From: Phytohabitans maris
GTDB lineage: Bacteria; Actinomycetota; Actinomycetes; Mycobacteriales; Micromonosporaceae
Direction: 5' to 3'
Assembly (NCBI RefSeq): GCF_031085175.1
Contig: NZ_JAVHUY010000002.1
Location: forward strand, 124,001 to 188,000
Length of the DNA stretch: 64,000 nt
Part shown: positions 56,797-64,000 of the stretch, one piece after another
How positions within the stretch are numbered: position 1 is the stretch's first letter
How the letters are laid out: the number at the start of each line of letters is the position of its first letter
Notes under the pieces: model-generated
Database searches by the model: none
Seen by the model: only the letters and a program-made list of their open reading frames with translations
Told to the model about the DNA's origin: nothing
Position numbers and translations under genes: made by a program

Positions 56797-59364
56797 TCAG
56801 GTCACCGCGCGGAGGCGGCGGACCTCGCCCAGAGGGGTCGGCTCGGCCTCGGTGCGGGCGCCAAACCACGCCTCCAGCCGCTCGTACGGCAAGGGGCGGC
56901 TGAAGAGGAAGCCCTGGCCGATCTCGCAGCCCATCTCCTTGAGCAGGTCGAGCGTCAGCTCGCTCTCCACGCCCTCGGCGACCACCGTGAGGCCGAACTG
57001 CAGCGACAGCGCCACCACCGCCCGCACGATCGCCAGGTCGCCGGCGTCAGTCGCCATGCCCTGCACGAACGAGCGGTCGATCTTCACCTCGTGCACCGGC
57101 AGGCGGCGCAGATAAGACAGTGAGGAGTAGCCGGTGCCGAAGTCGTCGACCGAGAGCCGCACCCCGATCTCGCGGAGCCGCCGCAGCGTGGGTAACGGCC
57201 GGTCGGTGGGGCCGGTGACGCCGTCTTCCTTGATCTCGAACGTGACCCGCTCGGGCGACACCCCGTACTCCCGCAGGAGCGCCTCCACGCGACCGGGGAA
57301 ACCGGGGTCGACCAGCGTACGCGGGGAGAGGTTGACCGCGACGGAGAGCGGGCGGTCGGCGTCGGCCCACTCCCGGCAACGCCGCAGCCCTTCCTTGAGC
57401 ACCGCCTCGGTGAGCCGGCCGAGCTGGCCGGTGTGCTCGGCCACCGCCACGAAGTCTTCCGGCGAGACCGCACCGTGCGCCGGGTGCTCCCACCGGGCCA
57501 GGCACTCCACGCCCACCAGCCGCCGGTCGGTCAGCGTCACCTTGGGCTGGAAGTAGACCTCCAGCTCCTCGTTGTCGAGCGCGCGGCGCAGGTCGCCGGC
57601 GAGCTCCAGCCGGCGCACCGACCGCGACTCCAGGCCCGCGCTGAAGAGCTGCACACCCCCGGGCACCGACTTCGCGGTGGTCGCCGCCACGTCGGCCCGC
57701 TGCAGCAGCGTCGCGGGATCGGTCCCATGATCCGGGTGTACGACGACGCCGACGGCTGTGTCCACGTCGAGCGTGAGCGTGCCGAACATGATCGGGTCGC
57801 GCACCTGCTCGCGCAGCTCGGCGGCGAGCTGGGCGGCCGCCTCGATGCTCTCCGAGCGGAGCGTCACCACGAACTCGTCGCCGCCGACCCGCCCCACCAG
57901 CGCCGCGGGCGGCGCGAACGCGCGCAGCCGCCGGGCCACCTCGGCGAGCAGCTTGTCACCGGCCGCGTGGCCGAGCGACTCGTTGACGTCGCGCAGCCGG
58001 TCGACGTCGAAGAGGAGCACCGCGACCACCTCGCCGGGCGCCCGCACGACGACCGACTCCTCCAGCGCCTCGGTGATCCGCCGCCGGTTGGCGAGCGCGG
58101 TGAGCCCGTCGTGGTAGGCGTCGTAGCGCAGCCGGTCGACCAGCCGCGAGTTTTCCACCGCCACGCCGGCGTGTGCCGCGATCGTCTCCAGCATCCGCAC
58201 GTCGGCACCGGTGAAGTTGCCCAGGTCGCCGAGGCGGTTGACCACCTCGAGCGTGCCGATCACCGCCGAGCCGGAGCGCAGCGGCGTGACGATGACGTCC
58301 TTGACCCCGCTGTCGCGCAGCGCGTCTCGCAGCCCGCCATCGGTCTCGAAGCGGGCGCCGACGGCGACCGTGCGGCCCCCCTCCTCCTGCGAGCGGGCGC
58401 GCACCGCGACCGGGGTCGGCGCCACGTCGAGCAGGCCGGAGTCGTCGACGCGGGCGGAGAGCATGACCTCCGGGTGGCGGCCCTGCGCCGGGAGCCAGAG
58501 CGTGGCGTACTCGGCTTGCATCATCGCCCGGACCCGCCCGAGGAGCGTGTCGGCGAGCGTGTCGCCGTGGCGGTCACCGCCGACGGCCTGGGTCAGCTCG
58601 TACAGATCGGTGAGCATGCGGTGCTGCTGGACGAAGCGCGCGTACGAGCGGTAGACCAGCGCGAGCACGGTGACCAGCACGACGAGCAGCACGACGGCCC
58701 ACAGTGTCGCCGACAGCACGATGAGGATGACCAGCCCGATCGCCACGTTGACCGCGGTGGTCAGCAGGGTCGGGTTGGCGGTGCGGATGACCTCTCGCCC
58801 GGCCTGCGGGCCCTGCACCAGCGAGATCACGCCGATCACCGCGATGAGCGTCACAAGGACGTGGGTCGCGACGGCGGCGAACAGCACGCCCCAGGTGCTG
58901 GGACCGACGTCGTCCTGGATGGACGGCAGGGCGAGGAGCACGAGTCCGGCCAGCGAGGTGCCCGCCGCGTTCTTTGCGACGTTGAACCACAGCTTTACCG
59001 GGGCGCTGCGCCGCCGGATCTGCGCGATCAGGGTGCTCGCCGAGTAGGCCAGGACGACCATCAGCGGCGGGAGATAGAACAGGGCCAGGACCAACGGGAT
59101 CTCGTTGATCGTGATGATGAAGCCTTGGCGGCGGATCACGAAATGGAAGACGGCGACCTCGGCACCGACGAACACCGCCAGCAGCAGCGCCGCCACGCCC
59201 CAGGTCTGGTAGACGGCGGGGTAGTGGATGCCGGGCGCCTCGGTCCAGTTGGTCTGGGCGAGCGCCAACGTCGCGGCCCAGATCGCAGCTAGCAGGCCCA
59301 GGGGACCTGTGATGAGCCAGCCTCGCTCGGCCGCACGTCCCGCTGATCTCCGACGCTTGGCCAT
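56797..59364 (-). CDS. Membrane-bound GAF-GGDEF-EAL protein (cyclic di-GMP synthase/phosphodiesterase)
   Basis: 855 residues. Residues ~15-250 hold about seven or eight membrane segments; a GAF-like domain follows (~260-420, LYELTQAVGGDRHGDTL... IAAHAGVAVENSRLVDRLR), then GGDEF (~430-595) with intact RVGGDEF near 493, and EAL (~600-855) with ECLAR in place of EAL-R, NLSP, FEIKE, DDFGTGYSS, KIDRSF and EGVE. All catalytic Mg ligands of the EAL domain appear kept, so the protein may both make and degrade c-di-GMP. ATG start (MAKRRRSAGR) is 5 nt after the stop of a small upstream gene; a GTG three codons earlier overlaps that stop as GTGA. Coupling to the small gene is likely either way. Confidence 0.92.
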   Translation of the reverse strand: MAKRRRSAGRAAERGWLITGPLGLLAAIWAATLALAQTNWTEAPGIHYPAVYQTWGVAALLLAVFVGAEVAVFHFVIRRQGFIITINEIPLVLALFYLPPLMVVLAYSASTLIAQIRRRSAPVKLWFNVAKNAAGTSLAGLVLLALPSIQDDVGPSTWGVLFAAVATHVLVTLIAVIGVISLVQGPQAGREVIRTANPTLLTTAVNVAIGLVILIVLSATLWAVVLLVVLVTVLALVYRSYARFVQQHRMLTDLYELTQAVGGDRHGDTLADTLLGRVRAMMQAEYATLWLPAQGRHPEVMLSARVDDSGLLDVAPTPVAVRARSQEEGGRTVAVGARFETDGGLRDALRDSGVKDVIVTPLRSGSAVIGTLEVVNRLGDLGNFTGADVRMLETIAAHAGVAVENSRLVDRLRYDAYHDGLTALANRRRITEALEESVVVRAPGEVVAVLLFDVDRLRDVNESLGHAAGDKLLAEVARRLRAFAPPAALVGRVGGDEFVVTLRSESIEAAAQLAAELREQVRDPIMFGTLTLDVDTAVGVVVHPDHGTDPATLLQRADVAATTAKSVPGGVQLFSAGLESRSVRRLELAGDLRRALDNEELEVYFQPKVTLTDRRLVGVECLARWEHPAHGAVSPEDFVAVAEHTGQLGRLTEAVLKEGLRRCREWADADRPLSVAVNLSPRTLVDPGFPGRVEALLREYGVSPERVTFEIKEDGVTGPTDRPLPTLRRLREIGVRLSVDDFGTGYSSLSYLRRLPVHEVKIDRSFVQGMATDAGDLAIVRAVVALSLQFGLTVVAEGVESELTLDLLKEMGCEIGQGFLFSRPLPYERLEAWFGARTEAEPTPLGEVRRLRAVT

Positions 59365-59369
59365 CCCAG

Positions 59370-59552
59370 TCACGGCGCGGTGGTGCTGCCGGCTCCTGAT
59401 GCGGGCGCGATGTCGACGACCGAGGAGACGGTCGGTGCACCCCAGTCGTAATCCAAGGTCGAGAAGCCGCCGGAAGCGGCGCGGGCCGGTATGCCCAACG
59501 CTGCCAGCGCCAGGACCAAGCCGGCGAGGCGGCTCAGCCAACGTGCACGCAT
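59370..59552 (-). CDS. Small secreted protein, 60 residues, coupled to the GGDEF/EAL gene
   Basis: A 60-codon gene with GGGAG 6 nt before its ATG. It encodes a Sec signal peptide (MRARWLSRLAGLVLALAALG then IPARA, AxA cleavage near residue 25), leaving a mature peptide of about 35 residues with an aromatic/acidic patch FSTLDYDWGAP and a Ser/Gly/Thr end GAGSTTAP. Its stop lies 5 nt before, or overlaps, the start of the GGDEF/EAL gene. I recognise no family. It overlaps no other supported gene; the frame of the large gene stays open through it but has no signal for starting there. Confidence 0.65.
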   Translation of the reverse strand: MRARWLSRLAGLVLALAALGIPARAASGGFSTLDYDWGAPTVSSVVDIAPASGAGSTTAP

Positions 59553-60385
59553 CGAACGCTCCCGTCGGGGGGTAACCAGATGTAACTGCACGAACTTCGT
59601 GCTGAGCTGATCGTGCCACACCGAGCGGCGCCCGCACATCCTGATCGGCGGCTTAGAACCACACTGCGCGAAAAACATGGCTGAACGGCTGACCGGAAAC
59701 TTAGCTGGACTTTAGGCGGCCCCACGTTCGTGCAAGATTTCACCGGCCGGCCGGCCCCGCCGATGCCCCACATCTGGTTGAGAAAGGGGCGATTTTCCCG
59801 CCTTCACGCAGAGCCATGGATGCTTTGTGTGAGATTTGTGGGCTGTGGCACTCCGTCGCCTTTGTCCACACTTGCTGAGGTCTTCCTCTTCGCCCACCTC
59901 GTCCCACCTTGCGCCAGCCCCGCCGCACGTCAGGCACCCACAGCCAGTGGATCTTGCGCCCGGACGGGACCCCGCCGGTCCGGGTTTCCCGGTCCGACGG
60001 TTGCATTTGCGTATTCGCTAGCGTTTATCAAACCTTATTTGGTGACCCACGAGTAAGCAACGACAATCATCGACGCATTTTGTGGCACCACTCTTCTGCC
60101 ACTACGACATACGGCGCTGGAACGCGAATCCACCTCCCGATCCAGCAGTCGGCAGGCGATCCCACGACGCAATCACAAACCGCCGGGAGTAAGAACCGGG
60201 CTGAAGCTTTGTCCCAATCGATCCGAATGGCCGATGCGCTAATCAACCTAAAGAACGACCACTCACGGCGTCCCGCGACGTCCCTTTCGTCGAATTCGGT
60301 ACGCACGACCGACCACCACTCAGCCGACCGTACCCCTGACGCCCGTCCAGCTACCGCCGGTGACCGGCGGTCCTACGTTGAGATC
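59553..60385. other. AT-richer gene-free stretch
   Basis: 833 nt with no supportable gene. The left ~150 nt should hold the promoter of the leftward small-peptide/GGDEF-EAL unit, including a GTTACATCTGGTTAC direct repeat just before its ribosome site. From about 60000 to 60300 the G+C falls to roughly 50-55 percent by my count, far below the flanking genes. Short open frames on both strands here have no coding character. CCGCACGTCAGG at 59923-59934 recurs inside the following gene. Confidence 0.6.
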
Positions 60386-60775
60386 ATGAACAATCCACGC
60401 CCACCACCAAAATCGTACGGACCGGCGTCGCCGCCCGGGCCGGCCCCGCCACCGCACGTCAGGGGCAGGTCAACGGCGACGATCCAGGGCCAGTTCTGCC
60501 TGGTGTCGATGAGCGTCGAGAACATCGGCGACAGCGCCCGGACCCTCGACGCCACCTCGCAGTACGCCTACGACGCCGCGGAGCGAAAGTTCGACGCGGA
60601 CAGCCTGGCGAGCATGTACGCCAGCGACGACAACGATCTCTTTCTCAACGAGATCAACCCCGGCAACCGGGTCGACGCCGTGCTGGTCTTCGACGTGCCG
60701 AAGGAGACCAGCCTGACCAAGCTCGAGCTGCACGACTCGCCCTTCTCCGGCGGCGTCACCGTCGAGCTCAGCTGA
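60386..60775 (+). CDS. Truncated DUF4352 domain protein
   Basis: 129 residues. The C-terminal ~95 residues are the second half of a DUF4352 (telomeric-repeat-binding-factor-2-like) domain: QFCLVSMSVENIGDSARTL, SQYAYDAAERKFDADS, NEINPGNRVDAVLVFDVP and the end LHDSPFSGGVTVELS. They are joined directly to a Pro-rich head (MNNPRPPPKSYGPASPPGPAPPP) of the kind that in full-length proteins precedes a membrane segment and the first half of the domain. Both of these are missing. A strong terminator follows, so it may still be transcribed. Probably a remnant; start is a guess (only TTGAG upstream). Confidence 0.55.
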   Translation: MNNPRPPPKSYGPASPPGPAPPPHVRGRSTATIQGQFCLVSMSVENIGDSARTLDATSQYAYDAAERKFDADSLASMYASDDNDLFLNEINPGNRVDAVLVFDVPKETSLTKLELHDSPFSGGVTVELS

Positions 60776-60782
60776 CACAGAC

Positions 60783-60823
60783 CGGCCCCTGCCAGCAGCA
60801 CGGCTGGTCAGGGGCCGATTTTT
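60783..60823 (+). terminator. Intrinsic terminator after the DUF4352 gene
   Basis: Arms CGGCCCCTGcCCAGC-type and GCTGGtCAGGGGCCG, about 15 bp, with a short loop and a following ATTTTT: the most classical intrinsic terminator in the window. It also lies just beyond the 3' end of the leftward tRNA-Tyr. Confidence 0.88.
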
Positions 60824-60832
60824 CCCTACGTG

Positions 60833-60913
60833 TGGCGGGTCCAGGATTCGAACCTGGGTAGCTTTCGCGACGGATTTACAGTCCGCTCCCATTGGCCGCT
60901 CGGGCAACCCGCC
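60833..60913 (-). tRNA. tRNA-Tyr (anticodon GTA)
   Basis: 81-nt class II tRNA on the leftward strand: acceptor GGCGGGT/ACCCGCC, D arm TGCCCGAGCGGCC, anticodon loop CTGTAAA, long variable arm (CGCGAAAGC), T arm with GGTTCGAATCC, discriminator A. Confidence 0.95.
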
Positions 60914-61050
60914 TAGGGCGTGCCGCCACGGTGATCGCGGCAGCGGAAGCAAGGATAGCGGTTGCGGTGGGCGGTCTCGCAACCGGGTACGGTCGGGGGG
61001 TCACTGGCCCCGGAACATCTTCATATCGGCACAAAGCAGGAGCATGACCT

Positions 61051-61545
61051 ATGGCAGCCAACCCGTCGTTCGACGTCGTCAGCAAGGTCGACCGGCAGGA
61101 GGTCGACAACGCACTCCGGCAGGCGGAGAAGGAGCTCACCACGCGCTTCGACTTCCGCGGCACAGGCGCGCAGATCTCCTGGTCGGGTGAGGAGGCGGTC
61201 AGTCTCCAGGCGGAGACGGAGGATCGGGTCCGGGCGGCGCTCGAGGTGTTCAAGGACAAGTTGGTCAAGCGCAACATCTCGCTGAAGGCCCTGGACGCGG
61301 GCGAGCCGCGGACATCGGGTAAGACGTCGAAGATCGACTGCAAGATCGTCCAGGGGATCGACCAGGAGAAGGCGAAGGCGATCAGTAAGGCGATCCGCGA
61401 CGAGGGGCCCAAGGGTGTGCAGGCGCAGATCCAGGGTGACCAGCTGCGGGTGACCGGCAAGAAGAAGGACGACCTTCAGGCCGTGATCAGCCTGCTCAAG
61501 TCGTCGGACTTCGGGATCGCGCTCCAGTTCACCAACTACCGGTAG
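61051..61545 (+). CDS. YajQ family nucleotide (c-di-GMP)-binding protein
   Basis: 164 residues with the ferredoxin-like YajQ pattern: [61 protein letters not shown], and [28 protein letters not shown] at the C-terminus. Some family members bind cyclic di-GMP and act as effectors; in others only nucleotide or tRNA-like binding is reported. ATG with AGGAGCATGACCT upstream. The nearby GGDEF/EAL gene gives a possible signalling link, though they are on different strands. Confidence 0.93.
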   Translation: MAANPSFDVVSKVDRQEVDNALRQAEKELTTRFDFRGTGAQISWSGEEAVSLQAETEDRVRAALEVFKDKLVKRNISLKALDAGEPRTSGKTSKIDCKIVQGIDQEKAKAISKAIRDEGPKGVQAQIQGDQLRVTGKKKDDLQAVISLLKSSDFGIALQFTNYR

Positions 61546-61568
61546 CTTTCACCGACTACCGGTAGCTC
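61529..61568. repeat. 20-bp tandem duplication at the YajQ/MFS gene ends
   Basis: Two adjacent 20-bp units, TCACCAACTACCGGTAGCTT and TCACCGACTACCGGTAGCTC, differ at two positions. Each contains the perfect palindrome CTACCGGTAG. The first unit includes the stop codon of the YajQ gene; the second ends within the stop codon of the convergent MFS gene. The duplication probably copied the gene's last codons into the gap. Confidence 0.85.
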
Positions 61569-62829
61569 AGGAGCCGCTGGTCGCGGCCAGCGCCTGGTCG
61601 ATGCGGGCCGTCGCGCGGGCATCGGCTCGCGCGATCGAGCCGGACGGGAGGCCGGCCACCACGGCCGCTACGCCCACCGCGGCGCCGCCGAAGAGGAACG
61701 CCCACGGTACGCCGCCGGGCTGGTCGACGATCAGGCCGGAGACCGAGCCACCCACGGCGGTGAACGCGACCGCGACGGTGATGACCCAGGTGTATGCCTC
61801 GTTGAGCATGGTGGGCGGCGCGATGCGGCCCACCATGTTGTTTTCCAGCGTGAGGGCCGGCGCGATCGTGGCGCCGCCGGCGACCAGGGCGATGCCGAGC
61901 GCGATCGGGTGCGGCATGAGGGCGTACAGGGCGAACGTGGCCGCCAGCGCCCCGAGCAGCAGCGCGAACTGCCTCGCCTGGTTGCGCACCGGCGGCCGGG
62001 TGCCGAACCAGAAACCGCCGGTCGCGCTGCCCAGCGCCCAGAGCGCGAGCAGCAGGCCGCCGAGGCTGTCGCCGTCGCTGTGCCGGCTGGCGTACGCCGG
62101 CACGATCACGCCGGCAGCGCCGAACGCGGTGCCGAGGCCCGCCACGCAGACCAGCAGCGCCGGGAAGCCGCCGATCCGGAGCGGGCCGAGCCCGCGCGTG
62201 TGCTGCTCGGCGGGGTGCGGGCGCCAGCCACGCATCGCCTTGCCACGGGCGACGATCAGCGTGCCGACCAGGGTCAGGACGGCCGCCCCCACGATCGCGG
62301 CGGCCGGGCTGGCGAAGAGCACGAAGCCGGCGACCAGCAGCGGGCCGATCACGAAGACGAGTTCGAAGAGCGTGGTCTCCGCCGCCAGCGCCGCGCCGCG
62401 GACGTGGTGGCGGTCGCCGCCGGGCTCGGTGAGATCGTTCCAGGCGCCGCGGATGGCAGCGGTCAGCGGCGGGTACGTGGCGCCCGCCACCGCCGAGGCC
62501 GCGAAGATCACCGGCATCGTGTCCATCCGGCTGGCGAGCATCAGCGCGCCGAGCGCGACGGGGTGGGCGATGCCGGTCAGCAGGAGTACCGGCGAGGGGC
62601 CGATCCGGTCGGCGATGCGTCCCGCCACCGGGCTGAGGGCGGCGCCGGCCACGGCGTAGATGCCGCCCGCGATGGCGGCGGGGGTGTACCGGTCGGTGGC
62701 CTGCTGGACGAGGAGCAGCAGCGCCAGCGGCGTCATGCCGATGCCCAGCCGGGCGACGATGCCGACCACGAGGAGGACCGGAGCGCCGGGGATCCGCCAG
62801 ACCGCCGAGTAATGGCGCAGCGCGGCCAC
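61567..62829 (-). CDS. MFS transporter
   Basis: 420-residue membrane protein with 12 predicted segments and the typical central break (loop around [21 protein letters not shown]). Motif-A-like [17 protein letters not shown] follows segment 2. Its start [31 protein letters not shown] is typical of small-molecule efflux members in actinobacteria. GTG start chosen for GGGAGG 6 nt upstream; the frame extends 16 codons further without a ribosome site. No regulator or biosynthetic partner is adjacent. Confidence 0.88.
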   Translation of the reverse strand: MAALRHYSAVWRIPGAPVLLVVGIVARLGIGMTPLALLLLVQQATDRYTPAAIAGGIYAVAGAALSPVAGRIADRIGPSPVLLLTGIAHPVALGALMLASRMDTMPVIFAASAVAGATYPPLTAAIRGAWNDLTEPGGDRHHVRGAALAAETTLFELVFVIGPLLVAGFVLFASPAAAIVGAAVLTLVGTLIVARGKAMRGWRPHPAEQHTRGLGPLRIGGFPALLVCVAGLGTAFGAAGVIVPAYASRHSDGDSLGGLLLALWALGSATGGFWFGTRPPVRNQARQFALLLGALAATFALYALMPHPIALGIALVAGGATIAPALTLENNMVGRIAPPTMLNEAYTWVITVAVAFTAVGGSVSGLIVDQPGGVPWAFLFGGAAVGVAAVVAGLPSGSIARADARATARIDQALAATSGS

Positions 62830-62903
62830 AGCGCACCTCCCATGTAATGACCGACAGACCCATCCGACCCTAACCAAGATCCGCCGGCGGCGGCTACACG
62901 ATT

Positions 62904-62934
62904 ACGGGCCCGGGGTCGGTGACCCCGGGCCCGT
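62904..62934 (-). terminator. Terminator after htpX
   Basis: Perfect 14-bp arms ACGGGCCCGGGGTC and GACCCCGGGCCCGT around GGT, 15 nt after the htpX stop. No T-tract, but the stem is very strong. Confidence 0.8.
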
Positions 62935-62949
62935 ACAGAGAGGTGCGGA

Positions 62950-63834
62950 CTACCGCTGGAACTGGACCGGGCCGGAGTTGGCGGCCATCTGCTCCAAGCG
63001 GCGCACCCGCTCGGCCATCGGCGGGTGGGTGGAGAACAGCGACGCGATGCCGCCGCCCTTGAACGGGTTGTCGATCATCAGGTGGGCGGTGCTGGTGAGC
63101 TGGCCCTCCGCCGGGAGCGGCAGCCGCTGCGCGCCGTAGTGGATCTTGCGGAGCGCGGAGGCGAGCGCCAGCGGGTCGTTGGTCAGCCGCGCGCCGGAGG
63201 CGTCGGCCTGGTACTCGCGGCTCCGGCTGATCGCCAGCTGGATGACCGAGGCCGCGATCGGGCCGAGGATCACCATCAGCAGCAGCACGGCCGGGTTGAC
63301 GCCATCGTCGTCGTCTCCGCCCAGCGGGAGGAACAGCGCGATGTTGGCGACGAACGTGATGATGGTCGCGAGCGCGCCGGCGACGCTGGAGATCAAGATG
63401 TCGCGGTTGTAGACGTGCGACAGCTCGTGGCCGATGACGCCGCGCAGCTCGCGGTAGTCGAGGATCTGGGTGATGCCCTGCGTCACCGCGACCGCCGCGT
63501 GACGCGGGTTACGCCCGGTGGCGAAGGCGTTGGGCTGCATCGTGGGGCTCACGTACAGCCGGGGCATCGGCTGGCCCGCCTGGGTCGAGAGCTCCCGCAC
63601 CATCTGGTACAGAGCGGGGAACTCCGCCTCGCTGACCGGCTTGGCCCGCATCGACCGCAACGCGATCTTGTCGGACCAGAAGTAGCTGACGGCGTTGATG
63701 CCCAGCGCGATGATCACCGCGATGACCAGGCCGCCGCTGCCGCCGAACCAGTAGCCGAGGGCCAGCACGATACCGGAGAGCAGGCCGAGCAGAGCGGCCG
63801 TCTTGAGACCGTTCCAATGCCTGTGCACGATCAC
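62950..63834 (-). CDS. htpX: Membrane zinc metalloprotease HtpX (M48B)
   Basis: 294 residues. Two N-terminal membrane segments (about 10-29 and 33-52) precede the protease domain; zinc ligands are His136 and His140 in HELSH and Glu207 in SREYQAD. Two further hydrophobic segments lie between them (148-172 and 181-202). The conserved [19 protein letters not shown] is present. Degrades misfolded membrane proteins under stress. Start at GTG with AAGGAG upstream; a second GTG two codons later is equally spaced. Confidence 0.95.
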   Translation of the reverse strand: MIVHRHWNGLKTAALLGLLSGIVLALGYWFGGSGGLVIAVIIALGINAVSYFWSDKIALRSMRAKPVSEAEFPALYQMVRELSTQAGQPMPRLYVSPTMQPNAFATGRNPRHAAVAVTQGITQILDYRELRGVIGHELSHVYNRDILISSVAGALATIITFVANIALFLPLGGDDDDGVNPAVLLLMVILGPIAASVIQLAISRSREYQADASGARLTNDPLALASALRKIHYGAQRLPLPAEGQLTSTAHLMIDNPFKGGGIASLFSTHPPMAERVRRLEQMAANSGPVQFQR

Positions 63835-63941
63835 TCACTCCTTCAGGACCCGGGACCGGAGGGCCCGGCATCAGGCGTAACAACCTGATGCCCCTCCTAT
63901 CATCCGCGCATTCCTGTGACCTTGCTGAGAGTCGGCCCAGG

Positions 63942-64000
63942 TCAGGAGAGGTCGAGCACCATCTGCGGAGCGAACCCCACCAATACCACCGCCAGCGTGG
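63942..64000 (-). CDS. C-terminal end of a membrane protein (gene continues past the right edge)
   Basis: Eighteen codons and a TGA are visible on the leftward strand: TLAVVLVGFAPQMVLDLS. The hydrophobic run followed by PQxVLDL resembles the C-termini of NuoM/NuoN/Mrp-type proton-pumping subunits. Too short for a firm call. Confidence 0.45.
   Translation of the reverse strand, partial: TLAVVLVGFAPQMVLDLS

Noticed and set aside
59740-60056. Open frames on both strands in the AT-rich stretch (88 and 108 codons)
   Set aside because: No ribosome sites, third-position composition is not that of genes here, and no recognisable domain; the leftward one only hints at a mobile-element remnant.
59909-60385. 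In-frame 5' extension of the DUF4352 gene
   Set aside because: The added 159 codons are rich in Thr/Ser/His/Gln with no domain or ribosome site and run through the AT-rich stretch; they do not restore the missing half-domain.
60833-60913. Integrated element attached to tRNA-Tyr
   Set aside because: No integrase gene and no second copy of the tRNA 3' end seen in the window; the AT-rich stretch lies beyond its 3' end but shows no att-type repeat of it.

Overview
The window reads as a chromosomal core region of a high-GC Gram-positive actinobacterium, most likely of the Micromonosporaceae type. The evidence is G/C at nearly every third codon position, many GTG and TTG starts, the actinobacterial gene order rpmG-hadA-hadB-trpT-secE-nusG-rplK-rplA-rplJ-rplL-rpoB-rpoC-rpsL-rpsG-fusA-tuf, and several proteins typical of actinobacteria (DUF1707, DUF4190-like, MaoC/HadAB pair, F420-type luciferase-like oxidoreductase). 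The family-level placement is inference from gene content, not from a database search.

Layout, left to right. 1-3.6 kb: an ABC importer split over two divergent units (permease and lipoprotein binding protein leftward; luciferase-like oxidoreductase and ATPase rightward). 3.6-6.5 kb: a polytopic membrane protein with a long basic/proline-rich tail and an O-methyltransferase, converging on a stretch with a 40-bp tandem repeat. 6.6-12.3 kb: a seven-gene thiamine operon (thiE-thiO-thiS-thiG-tenI-thiD-thiC, leftward) behind a TPP riboswitch. 12.3-18 kb: Uma2 family protein, CopC/CopD fusion, ABC-F ATPase, RsmC-like methyltransferase and a membrane-anchored protein of unknown function. 18-41 kb: a leftward block of translation genes: str operon (rpsL-rpsG-fusA-tuf), S10/spc/alpha ribosomal operons, secY-adk-map, infA-rpmJ, rpoA, rplQ and truA. 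41.4-43.3 kb: two small-domain membrane proteins. 43.3-55 kb: rpoC, rpoB, rplL, rplJ, rplA, rplK, nusG, secE. 55-56.8 kb: tRNA-Trp, hadB, hadA, rpmG, tRNA-Met and tRNA-Thr. 56.8-64 kb: a GGDEF/EAL protein preceded by a 60-residue secreted peptide gene, an AT-rich gene-free stretch, a truncated DUF4352 gene, tRNA-Tyr, a YajQ family protein, an MFS transporter, htpX and the last codons of a further gene.

Nearly everything on the left-pointing strand from 18 to 56 kb builds or serves the ribosome, RNA polymerase or the Sec translocon. The units are separated by recognisable hairpin terminators (after rpoC, rplL, rplO, rplQ, rplA) and by promoters of the TTGACN-17-TANNNT type ahead of rpsL and rpoB, with probable ones ahead of infA and secY. 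The thiamine operon makes both halves of thiamin phosphate (ThiC/ThiD for the pyrimidine; ThiO/ThiS/ThiG/TenI for the thiazole) and joins them with ThiE; thiF is not in the operon.

I see no CRISPR array, phage, insertion sequence or obvious defence island. The points that most deserve a second look are: (1) the secreted mini-protein translationally coupled to the GGDEF/EAL enzyme; (2) an identical 19-bp element in the leaders of the str and S10 operons; (3) a strong context rule by which the rare codons CAA and GAA are used just before AAC; (4) intergenic repeats that start exactly at stop codons inside ribosomal operons; and (5) a DUF4352 gene with its middle missing at a 12-bp direct repeat.
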